Positions 24,493 to 32,912 are shown, numbered from the stretch's first letter. The stretch is DNA of 64,000 nucleotides from Anaerolineae bacterium (GCA_013314735.1 JABUFD010000002.1:992001-1056000); one strand, 5' to 3'. Made by a program: numbers and translations. Notes: generated by a model not told the origin, from the sequence alone.

Positions 24493-25709
24493 ACACCGCA
24501 ACATTACGCGCCCTGGCAAGAGCAGAGCGCGAGAGAAGGGAGCGTTACGCAAAGCAAATGGACGAAGCGAAGAAGGTATTGATTGAGTTTATCAAAAAGA
24601 TCGGTGAGGAACACAAAATCCCGGTCCGACAATCGGTTGAAACAGAACTGACCCTGGTGGAAGTAGCCCGGTTTGCCACCCAAATGGCTGACCAGGCCAT
24701 CCGTCAATTGAATCACGCCCTTAAGCAAAATGAGCCATCCCAGGCTCAGAATGAAATTACCCGCTTGCAGCGGGAGATCCAACGCTTGCAAACAGAACTA
24801 ACCGCCGCAAGACTCCATACCCCGACAACCCCGGAGGCAATTCCACCGGAGCAATCCAGGGCCAGAGCGCCCACCCTCACAATCGCCTCCGATAACTCAC
24901 CCGCAGCAGATGAGCCTGTTCCCGATCCACTCCCGGATGGATCGCTGGAAGAACGACTCCTGCACCTGGCAGGATCGGCCCGCACGATTCGGCTGCCAGG
25001 ACTGATTGACATCTGCGCTGAAAAACTAAACCTGCCTCGTCCAGAAATTGAAGCCGGGATTCAATCCCTGGTAACTCGCAAACACCTGGTTGTGATTAAG
25101 CCGATGCCCTCTTTTATCCCAAAATCAGGGGTCCCCATTTCTCCAGCATTTTCGCTGACGCCCCAGGGCGTGAGTGCTTACAACTTGAAATCCAGTTCGC
25201 CGGCGATTCCTGTGGGCGAATGGCTGGCAAATTCGGGTCAATTGTGGCTGGAAGAAGCTCCGCTGCTGGCGCACTTTGTGGAAGAAGTGTTACCGCGTTA
25301 TGGGTACACCTTCAACCGCTACCTGCCTGAAAATGCCATTCTGGACCAGGATGGCGCCGGGCAGCACTTGTTTGTGGCCCATGCGCTGCTTTACCATAAC
25401 GGGGAGCCAGTATTGATCATGTATGCCGGTGATCGGTATGTCAAGGGCGGAGTGGACCAATACTATGATGATTTTTATCAGGCAACAAATGGCAGGATGC
25501 ACTTTGTTTGCTTGTACCCCAAAACAACCCGGCAGCTTGTCAGCGATCTAAACTTTCGGGCATCCCGAAATTCGTCCTCGACTGTTACGCCCCGGATCAC
25601 AAATCTTGACGATGTGCTGGTCTATGAGCAGCGGTTGCAGGCTGGGGAAATCAAGGCTGATGAAAATTCGATCTGGTTCTCTACCTTGAGAAAGGAGCAT
25701 AATCGGTAA
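24480..25709 (+). CDS. Coiled-coil and winged-helix protein paired with a replication-relaxation protein
   Basis: The 409-residue protein has an N-terminal helical/coiled-coil part (1-115), a Pro-rich linker, a winged helix (about 155-240, RTIRLPGLIDICAEKLNLPRPEIEAGIQSLVTRKHLVVI) and a C-terminal alpha/beta domain with HLFVAHALLYHNGEPVLIMYAGDRYVKGG. The last part looks like a degenerate nuclease-type fold but has no sure catalytic set. ATGA-type junction with 25709. Likely works with the next protein in DNA processing; family not recognised. Confidence 0.55.
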   Translation: MDQINTATLRALARAERERRERYAKQMDEAKKVLIEFIKKIGEEHKIPVRQSVETELTLVEVARFATQMADQAIRQLNHALKQNEPSQAQNEITRLQREIQRLQTELTAARLHTPTTPEAIPPEQSRARAPTLTIASDNSPAADEPVPDPLPDGSLEERLLHLAGSARTIRLPGLIDICAEKLNLPRPEIEAGIQSLVTRKHLVVIKPMPSFIPKSGVPISPAFSLTPQGVSAYNLKSSSPAIPVGEWLANSGQLWLEEAPLLAHFVEEVLPRYGYTFNRYLPENAILDQDGAGQHLFVAHALLYHNGEPVLIMYAGDRYVKGGVDQYYDDFYQATNGRMHFVCLYPKTTRQLVSDLNFRASRNSSSTVTPRITNLDDVLVYEQRLQAGEIKADENSIWFSTLRKEHNR

Positions 25710-27268
25710 TGACAACAAAACCCGAATCAGCAGCAGGACAAATCATCCCCTGGCGGTCAATGAAACCGGCAGAAAAAGACCGCGCTATTTTGGAGTTTGT
25801 CGGAATGCAAGGGGTAGCCACTTCTGCACAAGGGCAACAGTGGTTCGGCCTTCGATACGAGAAACCCATCCGAGACCGCATGACTAAAATGTCCAACGGC
25901 AATAATCCTTTGTTAACGCATCGGAATTTGCCGCGCCCCTGGGCGTCGAGGTATCGGGTGTATTCGGCCTTTCTAACGGATGCCGGGGCTGCGGTACTAA
26001 ACGAAATGAATGGCACAACGATCCTGGCCCCAAGCCAGGCTACCCAGGAAAAGAATTTCGTGCATGGATTAGGTATCGTTGATATTGCCATAGCCTTGAA
26101 GCGAATGGGGCTTTCGTGCGACATGGAACGCCGGATGGATATTCCTGATGATGACGATGGTGGGTTTATTCGGCCTGACATACTTTGCCATCTGGATGGT
26201 TCGCATATGCTGATAGAGTTTGAACAAACCAGAAGCGAGCAGAATTTGTCAGAACGTTTGCTTGGTCGGCTGCGCCGGTGGCAGGAAATCTTTACCAGTC
26301 CAGTAATGAGAGATGTACTGCCAGACGTTATTGTTCTCTTTGCTATGAAAGAAAGCGAAGATAGATACACAACTTCAACATGGTCAAAAGTCTTGTACGA
26401 ATTGAGTCAGGAGCTAGGCGGCTCACCGGCTTTTTCGGTCTGGTCTATGTCTATTGCCGATTTCTTGAACAATCCGACGCTGGATTTGCGTCGGTATAAA
26501 CGCCTGATACCATCTCTCTATCCCGACTCGGATGCCCTGGCCGATGAACGCGAGCGTTTCTTTCATGCCCAGGCAGTCAGCGTGCCGACGTTGCCCGGAT
26601 TACAAAAGGCGTGGCAGGCTGCTAGATCGTATCACCTCGACTATCGAGGCCGGTTAACCGAAATGCAATTGACAACATCAGTTCGCAAGGCATTCCTGGA
26701 TTGCTGCGACGACTTGTTCTCAATGGTAATTTCTGGCCCAGAATCAAGCAGGTGGAACAACGGTGGAGTCCCCTGGATTGGTATTGGCGTTTTGCGCTGC
26801 TGGTTTGAGCAGCCATCCATGTCGGACTTCAGATTACGCCTGATCAACGCTTTAGAGAGCTTAAAATCCAGTTACGGGCGTGGCCTTTATTCTGCTGCTG
26901 ATACTTTGGAACGGATGGTAGTATGGGGAACCATCCTGCGCCAGTTTGGTTTTGGGCGCGGCGGCCCGTTGGCATTTTACGCGCAAGTTGGTACTAGCGA
27001 AAAAGATCAAGACAGGCGCAGCGGGTTGATACCGGTGTTTACTATCTCGTCCCCCTGGCCGGGTATTCGTGAGGATCAGGATGCCGCCAATGTGACAGTT
27101 CAGGCATTGACCTGGTTGGTGCAGACGCTAATGGATTATCCCGTCGAACTCGGATTGACCAAAGAAAACAAAAAGGCACTGTCTTCGGTTACGCTAAACA
27201 GTCCCAACCATGCCGGCGATATTGCCTTTCAGGATATAAATAGCGATCCCCCCGTAGAAGAACCCTAA
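25709..27268 (+). CDS. Replication-relaxation (Replic_Relax) family protein
   Basis: The 519-residue protein has an N-terminal winged helix (about 20-105, ending RVYSAFLTDAGAAVL), then HGLGIVDIAIALKRMGLSCDMERRMDI, and the PD-(D/E)xK-like segment FIRPDILCHLDGSHMLIEFEQTRSEQ (about 152-177), followed by a basic helix RLLGRLRRWQEI. This order is that of Replic_Relax proteins of plasmids and conjugative elements, which bind or relax DNA at origins. No classical relaxase (HUH histidines) is seen elsewhere in the window, so this protein may serve that role here. The C-terminal 250 residues are of unknown kind. Confidence 0.65.
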   Translation: MTTKPESAAGQIIPWRSMKPAEKDRAILEFVGMQGVATSAQGQQWFGLRYEKPIRDRMTKMSNGNNPLLTHRNLPRPWASRYRVYSAFLTDAGAAVLNEMNGTTILAPSQATQEKNFVHGLGIVDIAIALKRMGLSCDMERRMDIPDDDDGGFIRPDILCHLDGSHMLIEFEQTRSEQNLSERLLGRLRRWQEIFTSPVMRDVLPDVIVLFAMKESEDRYTTSTWSKVLYELSQELGGSPAFSVWSMSIADFLNNPTLDLRRYKRLIPSLYPDSDALADERERFFHAQAVSVPTLPGLQKAWQAARSYHLDYRGRLTEMQLTTSVRKAFLDCCDDLFSMVISGPESSRWNNGGVPWIGIGVLRCWFEQPSMSDFRLRLINALESLKSSYGRGLYSAADTLERMVVWGTILRQFGFGRGGPLAFYAQVGTSEKDQDRRSGLIPVFTISSPWPGIREDQDAANVTVQALTWLVQTLMDYPVELGLTKENKKALSSVTLNSPNHAGDIAFQDINSDPPVEEP

Positions 27269-27410
27269 AATCGAGATACTTTAGGGTGTGAAAAAATGGC
27301 AATCGGACCCCTGTTCTTCGCTAAAACCTCCAAAAACGAGGTCAAAAGATACTCTTATTTTCGATTCGGTGTACTTTTGATGGTTCGCCAAGACCATTCG
27401 CGTAACTGTC

Positions 27411-27717
27411 CCTGTTTTTGGGGTAAAAAAGGGGGGTAAAAACCCCAAAAACAGGCGTTTTAAGGCTTAAAAATGGCCGTTTTCGGTGAAGTTAAACTAT
27501 ATTTCTATACCACCCCTTTGCTTGCTGCTCCTGCAAACTGCAACCTGAAAGAAAACCTGTGTGCTTTGCTCGCTGGCTTGCCTGTTGCAAGCAATCAAGC
27601 GCATGACAACTGTTTGCCTGTAGCCTATGGGCTGTGGTCTCCCGAAGATAGCAAACGGGAAAGGAGCCGGCTTGCAAGCGGTGAGCGAGTGCGCTGGTGG
27701 GTGGGGGAGCAGCGCAC
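27411..27717. other. Hairpin-rich gene-free region, candidate oriT or single-strand origin
   Basis: The 27269-27769 gap holds a 14-bp perfect stem (CCTGTTTTTGGGGT, 27411-27424, with 27442-27455) around a G/A-rich loop, a GCTTGC/GCAAGC hairpin near 27572-27588, and an 8-bp perfect stem GTGCGCTG/CAGCGCAC (27689-27696 and 27710-27717) whose loop is GGTGGGTGGGGGAG-like. The first stem could terminate transcription in either direction. No convincing gene is present. It follows the relaxation-type genes directly, the usual place of oriT. Confidence 0.45.
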
Positions 27718-27769
27718 GGGGTGCTGAGGGCAGTAAGGTGAAAACTGGGCTGCCTGGGTGCGGCAGGGC

Positions 27770-27799
27770 TTGACATAGTGTGTAATATGGTGTAATATG
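27770..27799 (+). promoter_or_regulatory. Strong promoter with overlapping 11-bp direct-repeat operator
   Basis: A perfect TTGACA (27770-27775), 17-base spacer and TAATAT (27793-27798) form a strong promoter. Inside it GTGTGTAATAT (27778-27788) and GGTGTAATATG (27789-27799) are tandem 11-bp repeats whose complement (ATATTACAC) recurs next to the promoter at 32597. The predicted start of transcription falls on the ATG at 27806. Confidence 0.75.
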
Positions 27800-27805
27800 A
27801 TGTAT

Positions 27806-28096
27806 ATGAACACAACGAATGGTGGCTGGAACAAAGCAGACAAAGCGGAAGTGGAAGCCGGCGCACAGTGGGCAGTTTGCCCGGTGTGCGGCGACCTGAA
27901 CGAACTGGACGCTGCGTTCTGGGCGGCGGTTGCGCTGGCCGGCTGCGAGGAAGCGCTGGTGCGGTGCGGCTCATGTGGAGCGGTGTACTCGGTCGAGATT
28001 ACTGGAATACCGGGAACGCCGGAAGCGGAGCCGGCAAGCATGTGCGAGCAGCTTGCAAGCGAGAACCTTAACATCGAAAATAACGAGAATGACTGA
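27806..28096 (+). CDS. Small zinc-ribbon protein, possibly leaderless mRNA
   Basis: The 96-residue protein starts MNTTNGGWNKADKAEVEAG and has two CxxC knuckles (CPVCGDLNE at about 23-31 and CGSCGAVYSVEI at about 52-63), a zinc ribbon. The ATG lies 8 bases past the -10, so the transcript would have little or no leader; ATGs further 5' fall inside the -10. Function unknown; DNA or protein binding by the ribbon is likely. Confidence 0.6.
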   Translation: MNTTNGGWNKADKAEVEAGAQWAVCPVCGDLNELDAAFWAAVALAGCEEALVRCGSCGAVYSVEITGIPGTPEAEPASMCEQLASENLNIENNEND

Positions 28097-28526
28097 GACT
28101 GAAGGGGACCTGCGGCTGCGGATTGCGAAACTGAAGGGATACCGGTGGTACGACAACGGCCAGCGGCCCATCGCGCTTGAAACATACCGGGCATATCCGG
28201 TATACTGGGATGGACTGGGAGCGCAGCCCGAACCTTCTGAATACTGTGATCTGAAACGCCTGCCGGCATGGACGCGAGATGAGACTGCTGCATGGAGTCT
28301 GGTTGAAGAAATGCGCCAGGCGGGAATCGTCTGTGAGGTGTTGGCAATCCCCGAAGAACGAAAATCAAAAAATGGAGCCTACGAGATCAAGCTGTACAAC
28401 GCTGATCTGTTTATCCACGAAGTGGGTGAAACGGCTCCACTGACAATCTGCCGTGGCTGGCTGGCCTGGCAGGAACGTATTCACCACGAAACCAGGGATA
28501 ACCTGGTGAGTGAACTGAGAGAATAG
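28089..28526 (+). CDS. Hypothetical protein
   Basis: A 145-residue alpha/beta protein starting MTETEGDLRLRIAKLKGYRWYDNG, overlapping the previous gene by 8 bases. The first 20 residues and central helix (DETAAWSLVEEMRQAGI) resemble the short phage proteins that begin 'LRxxIAxLxGW'. No function assigned. Confidence 0.6.
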   Translation: MTETEGDLRLRIAKLKGYRWYDNGQRPIALETYRAYPVYWDGLGAQPEPSEYCDLKRLPAWTRDETAAWSLVEEMRQAGIVCEVLAIPEERKSKNGAYEIKLYNADLFIHEVGETAPLTICRGWLAWQERIHHETRDNLVSELRE

Positions 28527-28554
28527 AGTGAGAGAATAGAAAGGAGAGAGAATT

Positions 28555-28932
28555 ATGATGGACAAAATTTTCGAGATAAGTATTACGGTGCTGGGTATTT
28601 TGATTCTGGTCGGCGCGCTAACGGCTTTGGTTAGTGCAGTGATTTTTGTCGTCGAAATCATCCGTATCTGGCGCGCGCCTGGCGGCAAGGGATTTATAAC
28701 AAAGTTGGCAACAACGACGCCGAGCGGTGGCGACATGAGCCAAATCTGGGCAGAGCAGCGCCGGCAGGCGTTGGCGCAGGATCAGCAGTTCCAGCAGGAA
28801 GTATCGTATCGCGGCCTGTATTTTATAACGGGCCACGCCGGCACAGGCAGCGAGGGCAATAGCGGCCCTGACTTAAGCGGTCCCGACATGGGCGGCGGAT
28901 TCTGTGGCGGTGGCTTCGATCAGGGGTTTTAG
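28555..28932 (+). CDS. Small membrane protein with Gly-rich tail
   Basis: The 125-residue protein has a single long hydrophobic segment (residues about 8-36) and a soluble part ending in a Gly/Phe-rich tail (GGGFCGGGFDQGF). AAAGGAGAGAG precedes ATG 28555. No family recognised. Confidence 0.6.
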   Translation: MMDKIFEISITVLGILILVGALTALVSAVIFVVEIIRIWRAPGGKGFITKLATTTPSGGDMSQIWAEQRRQALAQDQQFQQEVSYRGLYFITGHAGTGSEGNSGPDLSGPDMGGGFCGGGFDQGF

Positions 28933-28959
28933 CCCTGGTCAAAGGAGTAGGTAGGTAAA

Positions 28960-29307
28960 ATGACCTGTCCTGCAACCGAAACCGAGATGAGCATCGTGAA
29001 CGCGATCAAGGAATACCTGGAAATGGTTGGCTGCATTGCCGTGCGGATCAACGCTGGTGCGATTGTGGTTCCTGGAGAAGGCAAAAGTCGCCGGTTGTAC
29101 CGGGGCGCGCCGGCAGGGACATCGGATATCCTGGGCTGCCTGCCCGGAGGCCGTTTTTTCGCCCTCGAAGCCAAGCGGCCAGGGATGAAGCCAACGAATA
29201 AACAGAAAGCTTTTTTGGAATCGGTGCGGGCAGCCGGCGGCATCGCGGGTGTTGCATGTTCGATTGAGGAAGCGGCTGAAGTATTGGGCCTGCCAGGTGT
29301 GCAATAA
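28960..29307 (+). CDS. VRR-NUC domain nuclease
   Basis: The 115-residue protein is a stand-alone VRR-NUC: EMSIVNAIKEYLEMVGCIAVRIN at the start, RGAPAGTSDILGCLPGGRFFALEAKRPG holding the D and ExK of the PD-(D/E)xK site, and a final helix that packs the fold. Phage and plasmid versions cut branched DNA (Holliday junctions). It is close to the RecD2-like helicase, a frequent pairing in replication/recombination modules. Confidence 0.85.
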   Translation: MTCPATETEMSIVNAIKEYLEMVGCIAVRINAGAIVVPGEGKSRRLYRGAPAGTSDILGCLPGGRFFALEAKRPGMKPTNKQKAFLESVRAAGGIAGVACSIEEAAEVLGLPGVQ

Positions 29308-29374
29308 GGCGCAAGCAAATGTATAATGACACCATCGGGTGTTATCCCGAAATCGTGTAAGCAAGGATATCGAA

Positions 29375-29605
29375 ATGGCAAAGAAACATCGCACACAAAT
29401 ATTGCTGGAAGAAGAGCAGTTTCAACTTCTATCCAGGATTGCAGAACTGGAAGGCCGGAGCATGTCAGATATTGCCCGGCGGGTGATGGACGCCGGCTTT
29501 GCGGTCTTGCGGGATGACCTTGAATCGGCTGTGAAGCGGGTAAGGATCATCAACGAAGGTCGCGCCGCGTACAACACGGGCAGCGAGAGCAAGGAACAAT
29601 CGTAA
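29375..29605 (+). CDS. Ribbon-helix-helix regulator
   Basis: The 76-residue protein MAKKHRTQILLEEEQF... has an RHH fold (residues about 6-48, ILLEEEQFQLLSRIAELEGRSMSDIARRVMDAGF). AAGGA lies upstream of ATG 29375 and a TATAAT at 29322-29327. No toxin gene follows, so it is more likely a transcription regulator, possibly of the helicase 3 bases downstream, than an antitoxin. Confidence 0.7.
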   Translation: MAKKHRTQILLEEEQFQLLSRIAELEGRSMSDIARRVMDAGFAVLRDDLESAVKRVRIINEGRAAYNTGSESKEQS

Positions 29606-29608
29606 AAA

Positions 29609-31876
29609 ATGGCAGCGATCAAACTGGTTGGACGCGTAAGCAAAATCATCTATCACAATCCCGCAAACGGGTTTGCGGTGATCGTGCTTGATTTAAGCGA
29701 GCCAGCCAGCAACCCGGAAACGGGCATCCTGCAAACCTCAGTCAAAGTCCAGGGTTTGTTCCCAACACTGGCCGAAGGGCTGGACCTGGAAGTAACGGGT
29801 GACTACGGCGTCACGAAATATGGCCGGCAGTTCAAAGCGGAGACGATTACCCAGATCATGCCGGTTGACCTGGAAGGGATTGAACGGTATCTGGCATCGG
29901 GGCTGGTGAATGGCATTGGCCCGACGCTGGCGAAAGCGATTGTCGAGACGTTTGGCGAAAAAACGCTGGATGTACTGGACAATACCCCTGAACGGCTGAA
30001 GGAAGTACACGGCATTGGCGAGGTAAAGTCTGCGCTGATTGCCGCCTCGTGGCAAGAGCAGCAGCACGCCCAGGAAATTATGGGCATGTTGTCTTGCATT
30101 GAAATCACCCTGAACACGGCCCTGAAGATACTGAAAAAGTACGGTGCTGCGGGAGCGGTGGAGATCGTGCGAACCAACCCCTATCAGCTTGCGTATGATA
30201 TTGAGGGAATCGGGTTCAAAAAGGCCGATGCGCTGGCCCGGAAAATGGGCCTGGCGTATGACGACCCCAACCGCTTGCAGGCGGCGGTATTGTTCGCCCT
30301 GACCGAAGCCGCAGAGAAAGAAGGGCATGTATTCCTGCCCAAAGGCATCCTGATCGAGCGAGTGCTTGATCTGACCGGCCTCGAATCGGAGAGGGGAAGC
30401 GGGAGCGGGAATGGACGTCTGGTGGAAGCCGCGATTATTGCCCTGCAATCAGACCAGGAAAGCCGGGTACGGGTAAAAGAAGACTCATTGGACGACGTTG
30501 AATCAGTCATCTACCTGCGGTGGCTGTGGCGGGCTGAGGAAGGGGCGGTGGATCACCTGGTGCGGCTGCTGACTGAACCCACCTGGACGGTAAACCTGCC
30601 GGCGTTTGATATCGAAGCCGATGCAGAATTGGCAGAACTAAACGATGATCAACGGGAAGCCATTAGCATCGCCCTGCGTTGTCCGGTAAGCATCCTGACC
30701 GGCGGCCCAGGTACAGGTAAAAGTTTCACCATGAAAGCGCTGATCAGCGAACTGGAAAAACGGAAGAAATCGTATGTCCTGTGCGCCCCGACTGGACGGG
30801 CAGCGAAGCGGCTGGCCGAGTCCACTGGCCGGGAAGCAAAAACGATTCACCGCACGATTGGTTACATTCCTGGCGAGTCGAGCGATGATGAAGACGATGA
30901 TGGATTTCTGGAAGCCTACCTGGATGAGCGGGAAAAGCGTGAGATTGACACCGCCGACTTTGTGATCGTTGACGAAGCCTCGATGGTGGACATCAGCCTG
31001 GCGAATCGGCTCCTGAAAGCAGCCCCGAATGGCGCGCACCTGCTGCTGGTGGGTGACGTGGATCAACTGCCGCCGGTAGGAGCCGGCAACTTCCTGCGGG
31101 ATGCGATAGATTCGGGAGCGATCCCGGTCACACGCCTGACCCAGATATACCGGCAGGCAGCCGGCTCGAATATTATCGTCAACGCCCATGCAGTCAACCA
31201 GGGCAGAACACCAACGGCGGTGAACGGCGATTACTTTGTTCTGAAAGCCGAAAACGGTGAAGATGCAGCGGCCCAGGTCGTGGATCTGGTCGTCAAAAGA
31301 CTGCCGGCCTACGGCCTGAAACCATCAGACGTTCAAGTTCTAAGCCCGATGCGCCGAGGGCCGGCAGGCGTGAGAGCATTGAACGAAGCCCTGCAAGCCG
31401 CGCTGAACCCGGAAAACCTGTTCAAACCGGAAGTCCGGCTGGCCGGCGGTCTGTTTCGGTTAGGGGATCGGGTCATGCAGACGAAAAACGACTATGACCG
31501 GGGTGTGTTCAACGGTGACGTGGGCCAGATTGTGGATATCAACCTGGCTGGTAGGGAACTGATCGTGGACGTGGAAGGAAAAGGGATCGTGTACCCTTTT
31601 CAGGAAGCGGACAACCTGGTGCTGGCGTATGCGAGTACGGTGCATAAGGCCCAGGGGAGCGAATACCCCTGCGTGGTGATGGTGATGCTGACCGAGCAGT
31701 ATGTTATGTTGCAGCGGAATCTGCTGTACACCGGGATCACCCGCGCCAAAAAGCTGTTCGTGATGATCAGCAGCGCCAAAGCGGTGCAGCTGGCGGTCCA
31801 CAACAACAAGGTTGCGAAGCGGTACACTGGGCTGGCGGTGAAACTGGCCGGCAAAATTGAATTGGTGCCGGCGTAA
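29609..31876 (+). CDS. recD2: RecD2-type superfamily 1 helicase
   Basis: The 755-residue protein matches RecD2 (YrrC): N-terminal OB-like domain, helix-hairpin-helix pairs at about 95-210 (GLVNGIGPTLAKAIVETFG, HGIGEVKSA, IEGIGFKKADALA), then the SF1B motor with Walker A GGPGTGKS at residues 365-372, motif Ia APTGRAAKRL, motif II VDEASMVD, motif III GDVDQLPPVGAG, and motif VI STVHKAQGSEYP ... LLYTGITRAKK. RecD2 is a 5'-3' helicase outside RecBCD. Plasmids and elements carry it for replication or transfer. Confidence 0.92.
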   Translation: MAAIKLVGRVSKIIYHNPANGFAVIVLDLSEPASNPETGILQTSVKVQGLFPTLAEGLDLEVTGDYGVTKYGRQFKAETITQIMPVDLEGIERYLASGLVNGIGPTLAKAIVETFGEKTLDVLDNTPERLKEVHGIGEVKSALIAASWQEQQHAQEIMGMLSCIEITLNTALKILKKYGAAGAVEIVRTNPYQLAYDIEGIGFKKADALARKMGLAYDDPNRLQAAVLFALTEAAEKEGHVFLPKGILIERVLDLTGLESERGSGSGNGRLVEAAIIALQSDQESRVRVKEDSLDDVESVIYLRWLWRAEEGAVDHLVRLLTEPTWTVNLPAFDIEADAELAELNDDQREAISIALRCPVSILTGGPGTGKSFTMKALISELEKRKKSYVLCAPTGRAAKRLAESTGREAKTIHRTIGYIPGESSDDEDDDGFLEAYLDEREKREIDTADFVIVDEASMVDISLANRLLKAAPNGAHLLLVGDVDQLPPVGAGNFLRDAIDSGAIPVTRLTQIYRQAAGSNIIVNAHAVNQGRTPTAVNGDYFVLKAENGEDAAAQVVDLVVKRLPAYGLKPSDVQVLSPMRRGPAGVRALNEALQAALNPENLFKPEVRLAGGLFRLGDRVMQTKNDYDRGVFNGDVGQIVDINLAGRELIVDVEGKGIVYPFQEADNLVLAYASTVHKAQGSEYPCVVMVMLTEQYVMLQRNLLYTGITRAKKLFVMISSAKAVQLAVHNNKVAKRYTGLAVKLAGKIELVPA

Positions 31877-31912
31877 GCATCAAGAAAACAGAAGGAGTAA
31901 TAAAACAAAATT

Positions 31913-32512
31913 ATGACGACTACGGAATTGAATAATGCGAAAACAAATCCGGGCAAGCTGACCTTTGGCCGAGCAGTCAAAGCGGTGCTGCTGTTCCCGT
32001 TCAAGGTACTGTGGTTTGCGTTGAAGGTTGCGCTGGTGCTGGTGCTGGCCGGCGTAGTGACAACGGTGGGCTACGGCGTGTACCGCAGCGGGCAGCCGAT
32101 GGTGGTCCCCGAAGCGCAAGGGATGACCTATCGGGAGTTCTTGAAAGAGCGGATGGGTGCGATGAAGGCATTGGATGATGCTCGTCTTGCAAATGGCGAG
32201 GAACGACGGGTTTGCCTGAATACTGATGTTTTTTTCACGCTGCCAGCGCTTTTTTTCTACGCCGCCCCCCAACACATACTGGCCGTGTTGTACCCGAACA
32301 CAAATTTTGCCCGTGCCGTAGAAGGCGGCAATCATTATTATTATCGTGATGTTCCGACGGCCAGTGAACCGAAGTGGCGTAATGTCCTGCCGCTGTACTG
32401 GGAAGCCGTTGAACGGCAATCCTGGACGTTCCTGGTGATCCGGGGAGCCAAGTCATATAACTGCCCCATGCCCCCGGTGACCTACCCGGAGACAATCTCC
32501 ACCACACCGTAA
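31913..32512 (+). CDS. Membrane-anchored protein of unknown function
   Basis: The 199-residue protein has a short cytoplasmic start, one membrane segment (about 30-56, with VALVLVLAGVVTTVGYGV) and an outside domain of about 140 residues rich in aromatic residues and with two Cys. The size and single anchor recall VirB8-like bridge proteins, but I see no sequence match. A terminator follows. Confidence 0.6.
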   Translation: MTTTELNNAKTNPGKLTFGRAVKAVLLFPFKVLWFALKVALVLVLAGVVTTVGYGVYRSGQPMVVPEAQGMTYREFLKERMGAMKALDDARLANGEERRVCLNTDVFFTLPALFFYAAPQHILAVLYPNTNFARAVEGGNHYYYRDVPTASEPKWRNVLPLYWEAVERQSWTFLVIRGAKSYNCPMPPVTYPETISTTP

Positions 32513-32548
32513 TTGCTTGTTAATCTCCTTTTGTTTTACACACATGGG

Positions 32549-32573
32549 AGCCGGTTGAAAAACCGGCTTTTGT
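32549..32573 (+). terminator. Intrinsic terminator
   Basis: AGCCGGTT (32549-32556), GAAA tetraloop, AACCGGCT (32561-32568), then TTTTGTGTTTTT. It closes the block that starts at the 27770 promoter. Confidence 0.9.
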
Positions 32574-32596
32574 GTTTTTAAGACACAAACTGGGCC

Positions 32597-32651
32597 TTGC
32601 AATCTTCGGGTATATGTGTATAATGGTGCTATATTACACACTATTACACAC
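32597..32651 (+). promoter_or_regulatory. Promoter plus 11-bp direct-repeat operator
   Basis: TTGCAA (32597-32602), 16-base spacer and a perfect TATAAT (32619-32624). Just downstream ATATTACACAC and TATTACACACC (32631-32651) repeat at 11 bp, the reverse complement of the repeats inside the 27770 promoter. The same regulator may act on both, in opposite orientation and position. Confidence 0.7.
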
Positions 32652-32683
32652 CATCATCTGACTGAAAGGAGGCTCGCAACCAC

Positions 32684-32791
32684 ATGCAAAACAAAACATG
32701 CTATAATAAATTTGCAAGTACAACTGAAAAAGGCCATACCAATTTTGCCTCCGGCGGTACGTATTATGCCGGAAAGCATCCAATCGGCTGA
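32684..32791 (+). CDS. 35-residue ORF spanning leader copy 1
   Basis: MQNKTCYNKFASTTEKGHTN... starts 11 bases after a perfect AAAGGAGG and its stop codon (32789-32791) lies in the 5' arm of the attenuator hairpin. Translating ribosomes would therefore sit on and melt the terminator stem. The other two leader copies have no matching open frame, so either this is a copy-specific leader peptide or a chance frame. Confidence 0.4.
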   Translation: MQNKTCYNKFASTTEKGHTNFASGGTYYAGKHPIG

Positions 32792-32850
32792 ACAATCGAG
32801 TCTGCGTAAGGATAAAAAGCGCAGCGATTGTTCGGCTTTTTGTTTTAACC
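32693..32850 (+). promoter_or_regulatory. Repeated promoter-attenuator leader, copy 1
   Basis: ATGCTATAAT (TATAAT 32702-32707) is an extended -10. AGTACAACTGAAAAA and CCAATCGGC are shared with copies 2 and 3. Between them is a hairpin TCCGGC/GCCGGA. The terminator stem is 12 bp (32787-32798 with 32825-32836) with an inner CTGCG/CGCAG stem, followed by TTTTTGTTTTAACC. The stem sequence is unrelated to that of copies 2 and 3, yet the layout is the same. It precedes the exported protein at 32913. Confidence 0.7.
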
Positions 32851-32912
32851 CCCAAATGGGGCATTGTTTTCCAAAACCAAGATTGACCATGAAAAGGAGA
32901 AAAAATAAAACC

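Noticed and set aside
27473-27727. 84-residue frame in the hairpin-rich gap
   Set aside because: No ribosome site, odd composition, and it would overlap two perfect hairpins.
29375-29605. Toxin-antitoxin pair
   Set aside because: The RHH protein is followed directly by a helicase gene; no small toxin-like gene is beside it.
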